Part shown: positions 33,827 to 46,227 of the stretch, piece after piece
How the letters are laid out: each line of letters opens with the position of its first letter
Numbering within the stretch: position 1 is the stretch's first letter
Assembly (NCBI GenBank): GCA_018340375.1
Contig: JAFFJZ010000004.1
Coordinates: 25,456,001-25,520,000 of the forward strand
Direction of reading: 5' to 3'
DNA length: 64,000 nucleotides
DNA from: Gonatopus flavifemur
Lineage: Eukaryota > Arthropoda > Insecta > Hymenoptera > Dryinidae
The notes under the pieces: generated by a model
Database searches by the model: none
The model's input: only the letters and a program-made list of their open reading frames with translations
Told to the model about the DNA's origin: nothing
Made by a program: the position numbers and the translations under genes

Positions 33827-34265
33827 GGTTCTCAAATAAACATTGGTTGTACATTGGCCTAATATTGGTTCACCATGCTTGACAGTTTAATGTTTTGCCA
33901 AGCTCCAACCACTTGTTGTAATGACATTCCCTACGAGACGTGGTATAGATTCTCAAATAACAAATGGTTTAATATTGGGCCGATATTGGTTCGCCATGCT
34001 TGGCAGCTTAATGTTTTGCCAATCTTGAACCACTTGTTGTATAGGCATTCCTTATGAAACATGGTGTGGGTTCTTAAATAACAAACGGGTTTATATTGGG
34101 TTGATATTAGTTCGCCATGTTTGGCAGCCCAATATTTTGCCAAGCTTGCACCAGTTGTCATATTGGCATTTCCTATGAAACCCGGTATGGTTTCTAGAAT
34201 GAACAACGGTTGTATATCGGACCAATGTTGGTATGAGCATGGACCAGTTGTCAATATTGGCATTT
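33827..34265. repeat. 121-bp tandem repeat, ~3.5 copies
   Basis: GGTTCTCAAATAANNATTGG-like unit starts at about 33827, 33948, 34069 and 34190. Each has ATTGGTTCGCCATGCTTGGC-like sequence and ACTTGTTGTATTGGCATT. Chance frames at 33875-34057 and 33931-34263 arise from it. Confidence 0.7.
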
Positions 34266-34275
34266 CCTACCTGGG

Positions 34276-34709
34276 TTAGATCAATTTTTATGGTCGATAT
34301 GGCTATACAAAGAAAGTGGAATGAACATGAATTTTATACGCATATGTTTTACTGTTTCAAGGTGTTCATGAGTAACCGTTCATCGCCTAAAGTCATGATC
34401 ATAGCCATTAGAGATGGCCATTTGATCATCCTGCTGAATAATAACCGTGGCGAAATATGCCTGTTAAAACACTACTGGATGAATAATCTTTGAAAACACA
34501 TATGCTTATCGTGAAATATCTTCATATAAGAATATTTTTGAGAAAATGTTTTCATATAAGGATACCCTGCCAATAGATAGACACCAAGCTCCCTCGTGTC
34601 TGATTGAATTTATTCATTCTGAGTGACTATGTAACAGATACTATACAAAGATTTTTATAAGAAACAAATTTTCCCATTCCTTCGAATGAATCTGGGCGGA
34701 ACTGATATA
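34276..34709. other. Non-genic spacer
   Basis: An 86-codon frame at 34233-34493 overlaps the element end and shows no recognisable motif. Confidence 0.3.
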
Positions 34710-35027
34710 CCCAAGTAGCACCAGAATATACTATGAACGTTCTTCGAATATTCGGAATATGTTCTATGCACATTCCGATGAGACCGTTTCATAGGTGCTA
34801 TGCATATTCATCGAACGTATGTAATCGAATATACGACGGTACGTCAATCGAACGTCGATTGAATGAATATCGTACATTTCGCATGTACTATGTACGTTCT
34901 AAGTATATTTAAAACAGTCTCATTCGAATATTCTATGAACGTTCATTATATGTTCTTCGTATCTCATTCGTACATTCTATGAACGTTTCTATCCCGTATA
35001 TACTTGGAACTTCTGTTGCTGCTTGGG
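34710..35027 (+). mobile_element. CCCAAGTAGCAC-family copy 6
   Basis: From CCCAAGTAGCACCAGAATAT to GTTGCTGCTTGGG with TA on both flanks; 318 bp. It provides the empty-site sequence for the element nested at 27732. Confidence 0.85.
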
Positions 35028-35224
35028 TAGGATCACAATCAACCCCATGTATGATCGTGGTGGAAATTTCATAAAAATCGGATAATAAGAACAGAAGATA
35101 TCCGCATAATAGCGGCATTTACGAAATTTTCAAACTTCGTTCCGAAGTTTCATGCTTACCTTTCTCTTTTCTCAATTCCGATTTTCTTGAAATGTATATC
35201 GTAGAATCAACACCTCCTGAATTG

Positions 35225-35515
35225 AATATGTATGAAGTCCCATGGAATTTGGATGATACGGACATAGGAAAGGCATACTTTCAAAATATTGTCGAATAAT
35301 GCGGTTCAGAAAAAACAGATTCCTCACAGTTTTCAACCGATTGGAATAAAACTCATATGGGACACCTAGCGGATCATAACTAGAACATGGTACAGATTCC
35401 ATTGCAATCGGGTAATACGGAGCGAAGATATGCGGGATCGAAGAAACACAACTTTTCGAAACATTTTTGATCACCCCTCCCGTTCTTCTGTAAGAATCAA
35501 GTTGAAACTTACCAA
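35225..35515 (-). repeat. Dispersed repeat, copy B
   Basis: Minus-strand match to 5195-5425 (AGAACGGGAGGGGTGA, TATTACCCGATTG, CCCATATGAG, CCAATCGGTTGAAAACTGTG). It lies just downstream of the mariner C-terminus. The 152-codon frame here is therefore not called a gene. Confidence 0.55.
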
Positions 35516-35587
35516 GTGTAGAAGTGTGAAACCAGAATTTTTTTGTAAGAATCACATGTTTGTTGCTTGAAAATGATAAAGAATATT

Positions 35588-37195
35588 TTATACGAAATAA
35601 TCTCCATTGCTGTTTATACATTTTTCCCACCTTCCGGGCAGTTTATGAATGCCATGCCAAAAAAACAGTTCCTCTTTTGAAGCGAACCAGTTATCGAGCC
35701 ATTCTCCTATATTTTCATACGAATTGAAGCGTTGTTCAGCGAGAGCTTGTCCCATGTCCCATTGACGTGAATGGATGATAACCGGACGAAGCCAAGTCTG
35801 GAGAATAAGCTGCGTGCGGTAGCATCTCCCAACTGAACGCTTCGATCGTGTCCCTGACCCGTTTTGCTGTGTATGATGGGGCATTATCGTGGAGCGAGAT
35901 GACTTTGTGTTGCCTTTTTCCATAGGGGAATGGCGGGTGATATGGCCATTTTAAGGGAAAATTAAAATAAAATAACTAAAACCGGTAAATTGAAGCGAGC
36001 ATATATTTTTCAACACAAAATTATTTGTTTTCAACACTGAATATGGTTTTTTCAACTTTTACTCAGACTGTGGACTGGATGATTTACGTTTATCACAATG
36101 ATAATATAATTCGTCCGTAATATACCGTCCAAACCATCCAGAAACGAATTTTCATGACGAACGCATGCATAAAAACATTGTTTATAAATAAATTGTTTGA
36201 ACAATTTTATTGAAAATGAATGTTCGATAAAACTGATCCCACCAATCCATCCTGAGAAAAAAATACATAGAAAACATTTACCCTCAATCGACATTGCGAT
36301 TGCTTGTCATAAAAAAATGAAACACGTATTGGTTTGTTATTTTTTTTCATAAAAATGAACGATCACAATGTGGATGTGGAAAATTTTTTTACCAACTTAT
36401 TCATAAACAACCTTTTCACACACGTTTCTCACTTCACTTGGCACAGCATGGGTTTGCCAAGATTCCATCGGCGACCGAGACTATATCCCTCATTATTTCA
36501 GCATGAGCTTCAATGAGTTAACGTGGACCATAACACCCAAATTCAATGTGGGCCATACCGCCTGATGGAAATATTTGACAAAAAGATCAGTTCATAAACA
36601 AACAAACAAACATCACCGCTTAGAACTCATGAGACGTGTTCTACGTATAGGGAGAGAAGGGGGGGGGCGGTTGATACTAGTATGACACATTATTCTATGA
36701 TGCAACCTACTTCAGTATAGAATGTCTCAAAGTTCCACTGACACAGTACACCAAGAACAAGTAAATAGAAGGAGTAAGATTTCTCTCAACACACTGTATT
36801 GACAACAATAAAGTTTCCGCACATGATAGAAAGGAAAAATCTCTCCACGACAAAAAGTGTGTAGTGCTGCCACCTAGCGTCAGACCCTAGAAACACGTGG
36901 TGGGCCATACCACCCGCCTTTCCCCTATTCCGCTCGTTTTTCACGCAATGCGCGATTCAAGTCGATCATTTGCTGTTGGTAGCGATTACTGTTGACGGTT
37001 TGCCCAGGTTTCAGCAGCTCATAGTAGATCACACCCTTCCGATCCCACCAAATATAGAGCATTGTCTCCTTTCCAAAACGATTTGGTCTTGCAGTGGATG
37101 TCGATAGTTCGTCTGGATTCACCCATGATTTCGATTTGAAATTCCAATATTTGTGTGGAAAAATCAAGTTTTTGCTATTCGCCTGGTGAGCCTAC
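35588..37195 (-). pseudogene. mariner transposase, split and mutated
   Basis: The N-proximal part (37167-36926) has KSWVNPDELSTSTARPNRFG and LYIWWDRKGVIYYELLKPGQ, with the first catalytic Asp in WWDRKG. The C-terminal part (35923-35588) has, in one frame, VISLHDNAPSYTA with the second Asp and YSPDLASSGYH, where the expected third Asp (PSDYH) is Gly. After a frameshift near 35765 another frame continues with GEWLDNWFASKEELFF and LPGRWEKC. A 1,001-bp element sits between the parts; excising it with one TA restores ...KRAEYGKRQHKV... in frame. The helix-turn-helix N-terminus is missing. Dead copy. Confidence 0.88.
35925..36925. mobile_element. 1-kb non-autonomous element in mariner, pogo-like
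   Basis: Begins GGGGAATGGCGGGTGATATG and ends with the mirrored CATACCACCCGCCTTTCCCC, flanked by TA on both sides (35923-35924, 36926-36927). The end resembles that of the pogo element at 43266 (GGGAAACGCGGGGTAATG). No transposase frame inside; the frames at 36052-36294 and 36334-36516 lack motifs. Confidence 0.8.
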
Positions 37196-37269
37196 CTTGT
37201 GGTTCAAGGAACTAATTCTGTGTTGGAACATCATATAATATTACACCAGATACTAATAGAAAGATCTAA

Positions 37270-37404
37270 GGCCGGAGACTCATGCCAGCGACTGTCGCGC
37301 GTGACATCATTTGAAGAAAAAAGAGATCCGAGTTGAAAACATCTTTCCTCTTTTTTCTTCTAATGATGTCGCGCGTGACAGTCGCCAGCATGAGTACCCG
37401 GGGT
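37270..37404. mobile_element. ~135-bp palindromic element
   Basis: ACTCATGCCAGCGACTGTCG and CGCGTGACATCAT are mirrored by ATGATGTCGCGCGTGACAGT and CGCCAGCATGAGT. The two arms are nearly identical over about 55 bases, around a short AAAAGAGG-rich centre. Confidence 0.75.
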
Positions 37405-37920
37405 AACGCTTCGAAAACAAATCATCATACTCTAAGGCACAGGTCAGGATCGTAAGAAAACAATGTTCTTCTGTCCGTATAAATCCTTAGATTGAACTTT
37501 CAATATCCCGTATCGGAATGTCGCGAGAAAATTTTCATCTAATTGTATCTTCCGTGGTGGGAACAATATTTTCACAACAATCGATCAATTGAAACATCAT
37601 CATCGTTGTGTAATGTATCAGATCTAAACAAAACAAAGATTCATAATCAGATCGAACAATATACGTTTAAGAAGAGAATCTATTTATCTGAAGTGTTTCT
37701 TCATCATAGTCTATTTTCCAAATTTTGCCAAAAAAGAAATCTAATTCTATCTACAAACACAACTGTTTGCTTTATCTTATTTTTAATTCACGCTCATTGT
37801 CTTGGTACACGTATCGTTACTCCAGTGACCCAAACGTTCAAATAACCGTTTATAGACGAGAAGTTTCTTCAGCAAAGATTTCATTCAATAATGCCTTCTA
37901 CACGTAGCTCTTCCATCTGC
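37405..37920. other. Non-genic stretch
   Basis: A 100-codon frame at 37543-37845 has no recognisable motif; taken as chance. Confidence 0.3.
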
Positions 37921-40084
37921 CCCATATCAGGTGTTCCACGCAACTTGCCTCAACGTCAACTGCCAACATATTAAGATGTCCTGCTTGCTTGCTTTGAGGA
38001 AAAGTATAATAATGTACACATCAAAGGCCTGTTTCCTAAAATTCCAATTCTGGACATTGCGAAAATGGTAGCCACCAACGTCATAGCATTACACGAAAAA
38101 GCATGAATCCCTACTGCATCTTGCAAAACTGTCACTGAGAGAATAGGATCTCTTCACAAGGAGTACCATGCGCTAATGAGAACGTATTAAAACGAATCAA
38201 GGCGTGGTGTGGTTAGTCTCGATGCGGCAGTGAATAAATTTATTGATAAATCCAGCGTACTATTCGATATTGCTCCCTGCAAATGGGGAAGTCCCTGTTA
38301 TTGCGTGGATCAGACAAAAAAAGTGCCGTCCATTGAAAAGCAGTTCCTTTATGATAAAAGGAACTTGCGCCAGATGGTGATCAGTGGAATTGATTCTAAA
38401 GTGACTGAAATACTAAAAAAGGAAGAGACAAGAAAGTCCTCATCGATACAACGAATTCTATCTCTGAATTGCCACAATCTGATGAATCTGACAATGATAC
38501 GAATGATTCAGAACCTACTACACATAAAAAAAAGATGAAGTCAGATGAACAAATACGTATCAATATTTCAAACGCGGTGATGATCAGTGATCGTTATCTT
38601 GTAGGGCAACAGCAGCAATTGCCTCCGCTGTTCTGAACGATATAGGGATGAAATTACTAATGAAAATTGATCATTTGTCATTGACAAATCTAAAGTCCAA
38701 AGAAGTAAACAGAAAATGAGGCGTGCTCTCCAGGAATCGAACAGTAATAAGAATAGTCTGAGGGGTTTATATCCCGATGTTCGGAAAGACGAAACAGTGG
38801 TTCAGGTAAGAAGGAAGGAGTAAATATTATAGGAGGATACATAAAGAAGAACACATATCTCTAATCCAAGAGCCTGATTCTTAGTATGTAAGCCATGTCA
38901 CTCCAGTGTCTGGCTCTGCGGTTGATATAACTCAAAGTATCCTTGAATTTTCAGAACAGAAAGGAATTACTGACCATCTTATCGCAATAGGATACGATGT
39001 CACAAATGTAGATACAGGACATAAGGGTGGTGTTATTTCTTCAATGGAGGAAAAATTGAACAGACCATTGCAATGGTTTGTATACCTTTTGCATTTGAAC
39101 GAATCGCTTTCCAGACATTCAATGCAATACCTCGATGGTACGACGAGTGTTCCTAATGAGTTTTCTGGCCCAATTGGCAAACAGTTGAGACAATGCGAAA
39201 TTGTTCCCATCTGCAAATTCCAGAGAATACATACTGATTTGCCTGTGTTGGATTTTGACACACTCAGTAAAGATCAAAAATATCTCTATGAGATATCTCA
39301 GGCTGTTGTTTCTGGTAGCTGTCCTCGAGATCTTGCGAGACAGGTCCCTGGTCCTCCAGCATACTCCAGGTGGTTAATAGCGACAAATAGGATACTTCGT
39401 TTGTACGTCAGCACTCCTAATCCTTCAGTCAACTTGAAAATATTAGTTACGTTCCTTTTGAAAGCTTATGTTCCTTCTCGGTTTGCCGTCAAGCAGAGAG
39501 ACTCACGTGTAGATGGACGCAGGCATTTTTGGGGAGTGATCAGAAATACGAGATATTTATCGAAAAGATATCGGGATGTTATTGATCCTGTAATTCAAAA
39601 TAATGCATATCTTGCTCACTCTGAAAATATATTTTTATCTATGTTAGCAGATGAAAGCAGAACTGTGAGGCAGACAGCTGTTAACAAGATTCTGAACATT
39701 AGAAGCAGGGTACGCGATCCAGGCACAGGGCCCCGCGTTTTGCACGCACCATCCATTAATTTCAAAGCCACATCTTACGTAGACATGATTAGTTGGCTTT
39801 CTAATGTCTTCATGAAGCCACCACTGTTGCGAACCGTTGCGGATGACATCATACAGTCTTGTGTAGAGCACAAATCTCAAATAACTTTATTAGTCAATGG
39901 TTTTCCATGTCACACACAGGCTGTAGAACGTACAGTGAAGTTGGTCACAGAAGCTCTCAAACTTGTTTGCGGTTTCGATGCTTGTGATGGTTACATCAGA
40001 GCAACATTACGCTCCAGACATATAATGCCATGTTTCGATACAAAATCTGAATTCACCGGCTTGAGTGATGAGGAATCAGACTAA
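37921..40084 (+). pseudogene. Transposon-like protein, second unclassified family
   Basis: A ~700-codon coding relic. The 5' part (37921-38538) reads LPQRQLPTY, stop, DVLLACFEEKYN, and later LFDIAPCKWGSPCYC with VPSIEKQFLYDKRN, interrupted by stops at 37972, 38104 and 38188 in a single frame. The middle (38540-38880) is frameshifted, with recognisable TAAIASAVLNDIG. After EHISLIQEPDS and a stop at 38882 the 3' part is intact for 392 codons: VTNVDTGHKGGVISSMEE, RPLQWFVYLLHLNE, a long helical region, and FPCHTQAVERTVKLVTEA near the end. Such proteins occur in many copies in arthropod genomes without an agreed transposon class. No terminal repeats found. Confidence 0.65.
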
Positions 40085-42033
40085 ACGTGAGTAGCTAATA
40101 ATAAAGCCTTCAAATGGTTGGCGGGTTGGGTAGGGTGGAGGCGGAACCCGAAATGTAGCATCCTTCTCGTGGTGGGTTCTGAGTCGTTTTCCTCTCTTTT
40201 TGAGAAGCGTGCCAATAGCTACACTTTAATACAATATTGAACCTTTTTTTATGTTCAATTTCTTTCTAGAGTGGAAGTAAAAAAATGTTTTCCAGTCTTG
40301 TTTATCCTCCATAGCCGGATACAATGGCCCGACCACACAAGACCCACGTGTCCATTATTGTTGCTGGTAATGCGTACTATGTGATATTTTGCGTTGTTTG
40401 AAAGTATCAAGGAGAGTTTGTGACACTCCACGCCTGTTTTTGGAATGGGTCATCTCGGAGGTGGCATCTATTGTAACATTTCATGGTGTCCTCAATAAAA
40501 TCAGTCCCTTGAGCTCCTAGATAGGCTCGCCAGACAAACAACAAAAAATTGATTTTTTCATTCAAACATTAAAATTTCAAATACGCTGCGGGGATGGTCA
40601 ATATTGTTCGATTAGGCTGAAACTTTTTGTACTCCCATCTCATGAGGTCACACAACTTTTCCGCAGCCCACCGAGTTTGAAATCTCATCTTCATTTTTTC
40701 CGATACACCCTATTGCATATATCGGATATAATGTGTTTTTACGTCGAAAACTGATGCCATTCCACTGAAAAGTCAAGTGCGTCAAACTGCACTGCCTCAG
40801 CACATTCTCAAGGCGCTTATCGCAATGTATAATGAATGCGCATTCAAAGCGCTTCGTTGCTGTCTGGGAAGTAGAATTTTTTGTTCAGGTTTGTACAGTT
40901 TTTTGACCGGGGATATATAACATCCATCTACATGTGAAATGTTGTTATTCAAAAATGTTTTGATTCAATACAAAATTCACGCCGTTTCAGAAGAAAAAAA
41001 AAGAATCAGTTTAATCAAATTCATAAGAATTACAATTAATTCTTCAAGGCTTGGCTGAATTTCTCGCGGAGTTGAGATAACTAATCCTCCAAGCCCGCAA
41101 GACAGTTGAGTAGAGACTCCTAGATTGGTTTCACCGCATCCAAATGCGCGGTGGACTTGAGAAAACTGCAACTCGATTGAATCAAACCATCCTTGCCCTT
41201 AGTGTAGAAATATCAGGTGCTATACGGATTCTGTGTTTCTCCAGCGCCGGTTTGAGAAATTCTTTCCTCTCCTCCAATCGACGTAAAGCAAAAGACTACG
41301 AGTAGGCGGCCGCCTAAGATTGTTTCACGTCGAGTGAGGGAGGAAGAAAAATTTCCCAGGCCGGCGCTGTAGTTCTTATGAGTCATTTCTGGCACGCTCG
41401 ACGCCTCTTTACATATATCATTATGCTGGTCCGCAAAAAAAACCAACCTGATCCCGGACATGATAATCTTAGCAGGATACGCACAAATTCATGTAATTCC
41501 ATGTACTTTCTGATCCGACTTCATTTATGGCCTGGTGATAATCCATATAAAGGTGGGAAAATTGTTGTCCATTGCCAATTTTGATTGAACCTATCAGATT
41601 TTCCATATGCCTATCCAACAAATACCTTACGTTTTCCCGTTGATGATGGTTCTTCTGCTCGGCAGTTCCAACCCAATGAACAATGGTGAAGAGGAAGAAC
41701 TCTTTGAGAGATCATTTGAAAGAGAACATTCAGATTCCTCAAAAAGATATCTGAAAGTTGACGTTTTTCTGAGGAGTCTTTTCAAAGAGCTCTTCAAGAT
41801 ATCTTGTATAAGAATACATTTAGATTTCTCATTATTGGTATCTTAAAGTTATCTTGATCAAGATCTCTATCGGCAGAGTTCTATATGATATTTCCCCACA
41901 GTTTTCTTTCTGAACTCCTTATTTTAGAAGATTTGATTTCAAATAAGCGTCTGAAAGACATAAGTGAAATATTTATTCTAAGTGTTTCCTAACTATTATA
42001 ATTATAAGTGTAACTATTTTCCAACCAACAATA
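40085..42033. other. Non-genic stretch
   Basis: Frames at 40977-41171 and 41213-41461 are in GC-richer sequence but have no recognisable motif. A stretch at 41690-41880 has repeated GATATC/AGATCTC words like 62560-63300. Otherwise nothing seen. Confidence 0.35.
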
Positions 42034-42164
42034 CCCTGGTAAAAACGAAGTGTAACAAAATACATTTGCGATGCATTCCACGGCGCGAAACACCACTCCG
42101 GGTACATTCGGATGAACCTCGCATTGCACTGTAACTACAGTGTAACACTTTATTTTCACCAGGG
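42034..42164. mobile_element. Miniature element (CCCTGGTAAAAAC)
   Basis: CCCTGGTAAAAACGAAGTGTAA is mirrored by TTACACTTTATTTTCACCAGGG-like sequence (CACTTTATTTTCACCAGGG). TA on both flanks, 131 bp; same ends as 14082. Confidence 0.75.
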
Positions 42165-43265
42165 TAACCAGTGGACGCATTTCATTAATTTGTATAGTCA
42201 GAAATATATTTGTGTTTTCATTAATTTGTATTTGTATATAGTTGACAGTCTTGGGCCAGCATTGAATCAACGCTGTTTGGACGAAGTTGGAATGCACTAT
42301 TTGAAATGCCAGACAGAACCGGGAACAAAAATTTTTTTGGAAATTTTGATGGATTTTTATTCCATTTTCTGTTCAGTTGGATTTGTCGGGTATAAGATTG
42401 ATTTTTACTAGAGTACGGCATTATATGAAGTTTGTTTAATTACTCATAGCCTTACATGAAATTGAAATATATAGTACACATGAACATATGAAGACCATTT
42501 TACTAGGAAAGTATGTTTAAAGAAATTTATCATCAAAATGTCATCGCGGAAAGATTTCAAAGCTCTATCGTCGAGTCAAAAAAAATCGAAGAATCAGGAG
42601 AATTTGTGAACCCTTGTCATATACGAGAAAAGAACAAGATTTAGAAAATCAGCCGAGTACAAGTGGGACTTCAGCGTCTTCTTCATCGAGAATCAACACT
42701 TTGGAAGTCGGAGAACAGCATTTTGATTTAGAACTTGTAGATACAAATGTTTCAATCGTAGAATCATCGGATTCAGAGGAAGATAATATAATAGGAAGTC
42801 ACTCAATTGGCTATAATCCGGATAATGATGAAATGATGGAACGAATGATTGGAACAATTAATGCACCAAAGACTATCGATTTGAGTGGAAAATTGAGACG
42901 ATGGAAATGTGAATTCAATATAACTCATCGAGGACTTGGGGCTTTGTTGAAAATATTAAAATCTGCCAAGACTGAAGAATTATCTCATCTTCCATTAGAT
43001 TCTAGAACATTGATGAACACCCCAAAAGTCACTATCACTCGTGATGTGCCACCAGGGAAATATTTTCATTATGGATTGCAAAAAGCGCTAATCGACATCC
43101 TCAGTATAGCCGACTTGGATAAGATATCGGACAATATACAAGTCAATATCAATATCGATGGATTGCCCCTATCAAAAAGCTCTCAGAGCCAATTCTACCC
43201 AATACTGGGAGAAATCTATCCTCGAGTTTCAGCACCATTTGTCATCGGAGCATATCATGGGTATA

Positions 43266-46227
43266 GGGAAACGCGGGGTAATGAGAGCGGTCGGGTAATG
43301 GGAGCGATGGTGATTGAACGGAATGTATACACATTCGCGCGATCGTAAGCACTCGGCCGCTTTCATCAACCATCAAGAAACTTCGCCCGAAGCGCACGAG
43401 TCGTTAGTGCCATGCGTTGAGTCACGAGGGACGGTTGTGTATTTTTCGCTCTACGCTTATAAGAAACTGCCGATTGTCAGCGTCAAGGTAGGCATGAAGT
43501 TATGTTTTCATTTCATTATGTTTATGCTTAATCAATTCTTTGATTCATTCACTAACAAGTCCAATGAGTTACATTTTGATTGTGAGTCGAATTACGTATT
43601 TACGTTGTTAGTTTTCAAAGTGGTGGTCAGCGGGTGATGGTAGCCTAGCATGGCTCTCACTACCCGACATAGCTCATATTACCCCATCGACTTTCACAAT
43701 ACATTTTTATGTCATTTTACATACACATATTTTCTTTTTATTCTAGATGCCACGTAAAAGAAATCGGACAACCACCAAGGCTTCTTGGACGGTTGATACA
43801 TCAGAGAATGCAGTCACTATTCTTAGAAGAGGAGGCATCTCGGTGTACAAAGTATCCAAGCAAACTGGCATACCTTACAGCACTTTAAAGGAAAGATATA
43901 ATTTAGCAAAAGCTAACGATGCTAGTTACAAAAACTCTCCTAAACTGAGAAGACGGACCGTATTTGATTTTGCGCAAGAAGAAATACTGGCTAACCATCT
44001 TCGGAGTATGGCGAATAAATTGTATGGCCTGACGAGAGAACAATTTCGCAAAATATGTTACAGTGTAGCTAAACAGTTGGGTATTGAAGAAAGGTTCAAC
44101 CAAGTCAATCAAACTGCGGGGACAGATTGGCTGAGTGGATTTTTAAAGCGTCATCCTGATTTGAGTATTAGGAAGCCCGAAGCTATGAGTATCAATAGAA
44201 TCCTCGGATTTAACAAGACTGAGGTAACACTTTTTTTTGATAACTTGGAGAAATTGATGATGCAACACCACTTCGAACCTCAAATGATTTATAATGTAGA
44301 CGAGACTGGTATAACGACCGTCCAAGAGACTGAGAAAATTATAGCTCCCAAAGGGCAAAACCGCATTGGATCTGTAACGTCATGGGAAAGAGGTAAGACC
44401 GTCACAGTGATATGTGCTATGAGTGCTTCCGGATCTTTCATTCCTCCGCTTTTTATATTTCCTCGACAACGTCACTCACCGCAGCTGGGAAAAGATGGAC
44501 CACTGGGAGCTGTTTACGCATGTTCTCTTATGGCTGGACCAATGAAAAGATATTCATTTTATGGTTACGTCATTTTATTCAATACTCCAAACCTACTGCT
44601 GAAACACCCGTCCTGCTAGTTTTGGATAATCACAACAGTCATGCTACTCTCTAAGCTTGGGAATTGGCGAAAGAAAACCATGTCATAATGCTCAGCATTC
44701 CACCACATTCCTCCCACCGCCTACAACCTCTTGACGTTGCTTTTTACTCCCCGCTCAAAAGAGCTTACAACAAGGAGTGCAACTATACATAAAATCAAGA
44801 AATTTGATAAAAATCACACCATACGATATTGCAGGACTATTTAATAAAGCTTACATTAGAGTAGCTTCTGTAGACGAAGGAGTATCAAGCTTCAAAGCAA
44901 CGGGAATATTCCCTATGAATCCTGGAGTTTTTAATGATGATGACTTCATTGATGAGACAGCGAGTTCTGTGCCTATGGATAACGCCCAACAGCAGCCCAC
45001 TAACGTCACTCCTATTCCATCCGCATCAAAGCAGACACTTAATAAGCAATCCTATGCTAGCCCTGCCACAGGTGCATCTATTTTTTGTGATATAGAAATT
45101 CAACCAGACGTGGCTCAGGAGGAAGCTGCTGTAAGCCCAGCCCCGATTCCAACCACATCATGTGCAGCACTAGAACGGCCTGCTATTCAGGAGGCACATA
45201 CCGTCAGATCTATCGCCATTCCGTCCAAATCAACCAATACTGATAATGATCAAACAGATATTGACTTTGCGAATGTTGTCTCGATTGTAAGCCCACTGCC
45301 ACAACAAATCATCTCTAATAAAAACAGAACTTTGAAGAACAAGCAGCATTCTGAAATCTCAACAAGCACGCCAATGAAAGCAGTTTTTGAAGAAAAGAAG
45401 AGAAAAAGGGCTGAAAAAGAGAATAAGACAAAGAAAATTGACAAAAATAAAGGAAACTGCGATAAAGAAAATTGTGCTCAGGGAAAATCTACTAAAGGAA
45501 AATGTAACAAACGGAAACTTTCCAAAGATAAAGGGATTAAAAGCAAAAAGACTACAACCAGAAACAAGAGGGCTAAAAAAGCAAGAAAAAATTTATTTGA
45601 AAGTGATGATGAAGATTCATCTATTGATCAAGTAGACGAAAACGCAATTTGCAACGATGAGTCAGAATATTCAGAAGAAGAAGCTTTATGTGCAATTTGT
45701 TTAGACACAGGAAAGAGTGAGGAGATGTGGTACCGATGCAGGAGTTGCGGAAAATGGGCCCATGAAGAATGTTCTGGCAGTGATAGTCCAGATTCTTATA
45801 TTTGTGCTTTCTGTTTAGATCTATAAAAATTTGAACCTGCATCTTTGATCGTTCTTCGGATTTTCATCGTTGATTTCCTTTTAACACTTTCATTTTAATT
45901 TCTTTGTTTTATTTAAAGAGTTCATTTTTTTATGTCATGAATAATCCTTTCTATTCCGGGAATGAACAGATATCGTGACTCCTATTTTCCATATGAGCGT
46001 TAGATGGGCTCTCATTACCCGCTCGTGTCGGGTAATGGGAGCGACTGACTGTTTTTGTAAAATCATTATTCATACCTCAATACATATTTATCATTAATTA
46101 TAACTGTGATCAACATAAGCTTTAATAATCAAGTTAAGATTTCGAAATTAAAAATGATAAGAATGTTTATAAATGTATTTTCTATTCAAATTTTTCCTTA
46201 GTAGGCTCCCATTACCCTGTTCTCCCC
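43266..46227 (+). mobile_element. pogo/Tigger element inserted in EnSpm
   Basis: Ends GGGAAACGCGGGGTAATGAG and, mirrored, GGGGAGAACAGGGTAATGGG, flanked by TA at 43264-43265 and 46228-46229. Subterminal copies of GGGTAATGGGAGC are seen at about 43295, near 43630-43680 and around 46000-46050. It carries one transposase gene with three lesions. Confidence 0.85.
43747..45826 (+). pseudogene. pogo/Tigger transposase with C-terminal PHD-like finger
   Basis: N-terminus MPRKRNRTTTKASWTV leads into a helix-turn-helix (GISVYKVSKQTGIPYSTLKE) and a CENP-B-type DNA-binding part (DWLSGFLKRHPDLSIRKPE). The DDE domain shows YNVDETGITTVQ with the first Asp, [12 protein letters not shown] with the second and LQPLDVAFYSPLKRAY with the third. 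Frameshifts near 44530 and 44778 and a TAA at 44652 break it. The last 349 codons (from 44777) have a Lys-rich basic region (about 45380-45600) and an acidic stretch, and end in a C-x2-C, C-x2-C-x4-H-x2-C, C-x2-C zinc finger (CAICLDTGKSEE...CRSCGKWAHEEC...CAFC), which fits a PHD finger. Insect Tigger-like transposases with such a finger are known. Confidence 0.87.

Larger units (their letters stand above)
33410..34275. mobile_element. CCCAGGTAGGAA element with internal tandem repeats
   Basis: CCCAGGTAGGAATCAAC is mirrored by CATTTCCTACCTGGG, with TT on both flanks. The interior carries AAGCTTGGCCCAAT-type words and a 121-bp tandem repeat. Confidence 0.75.
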
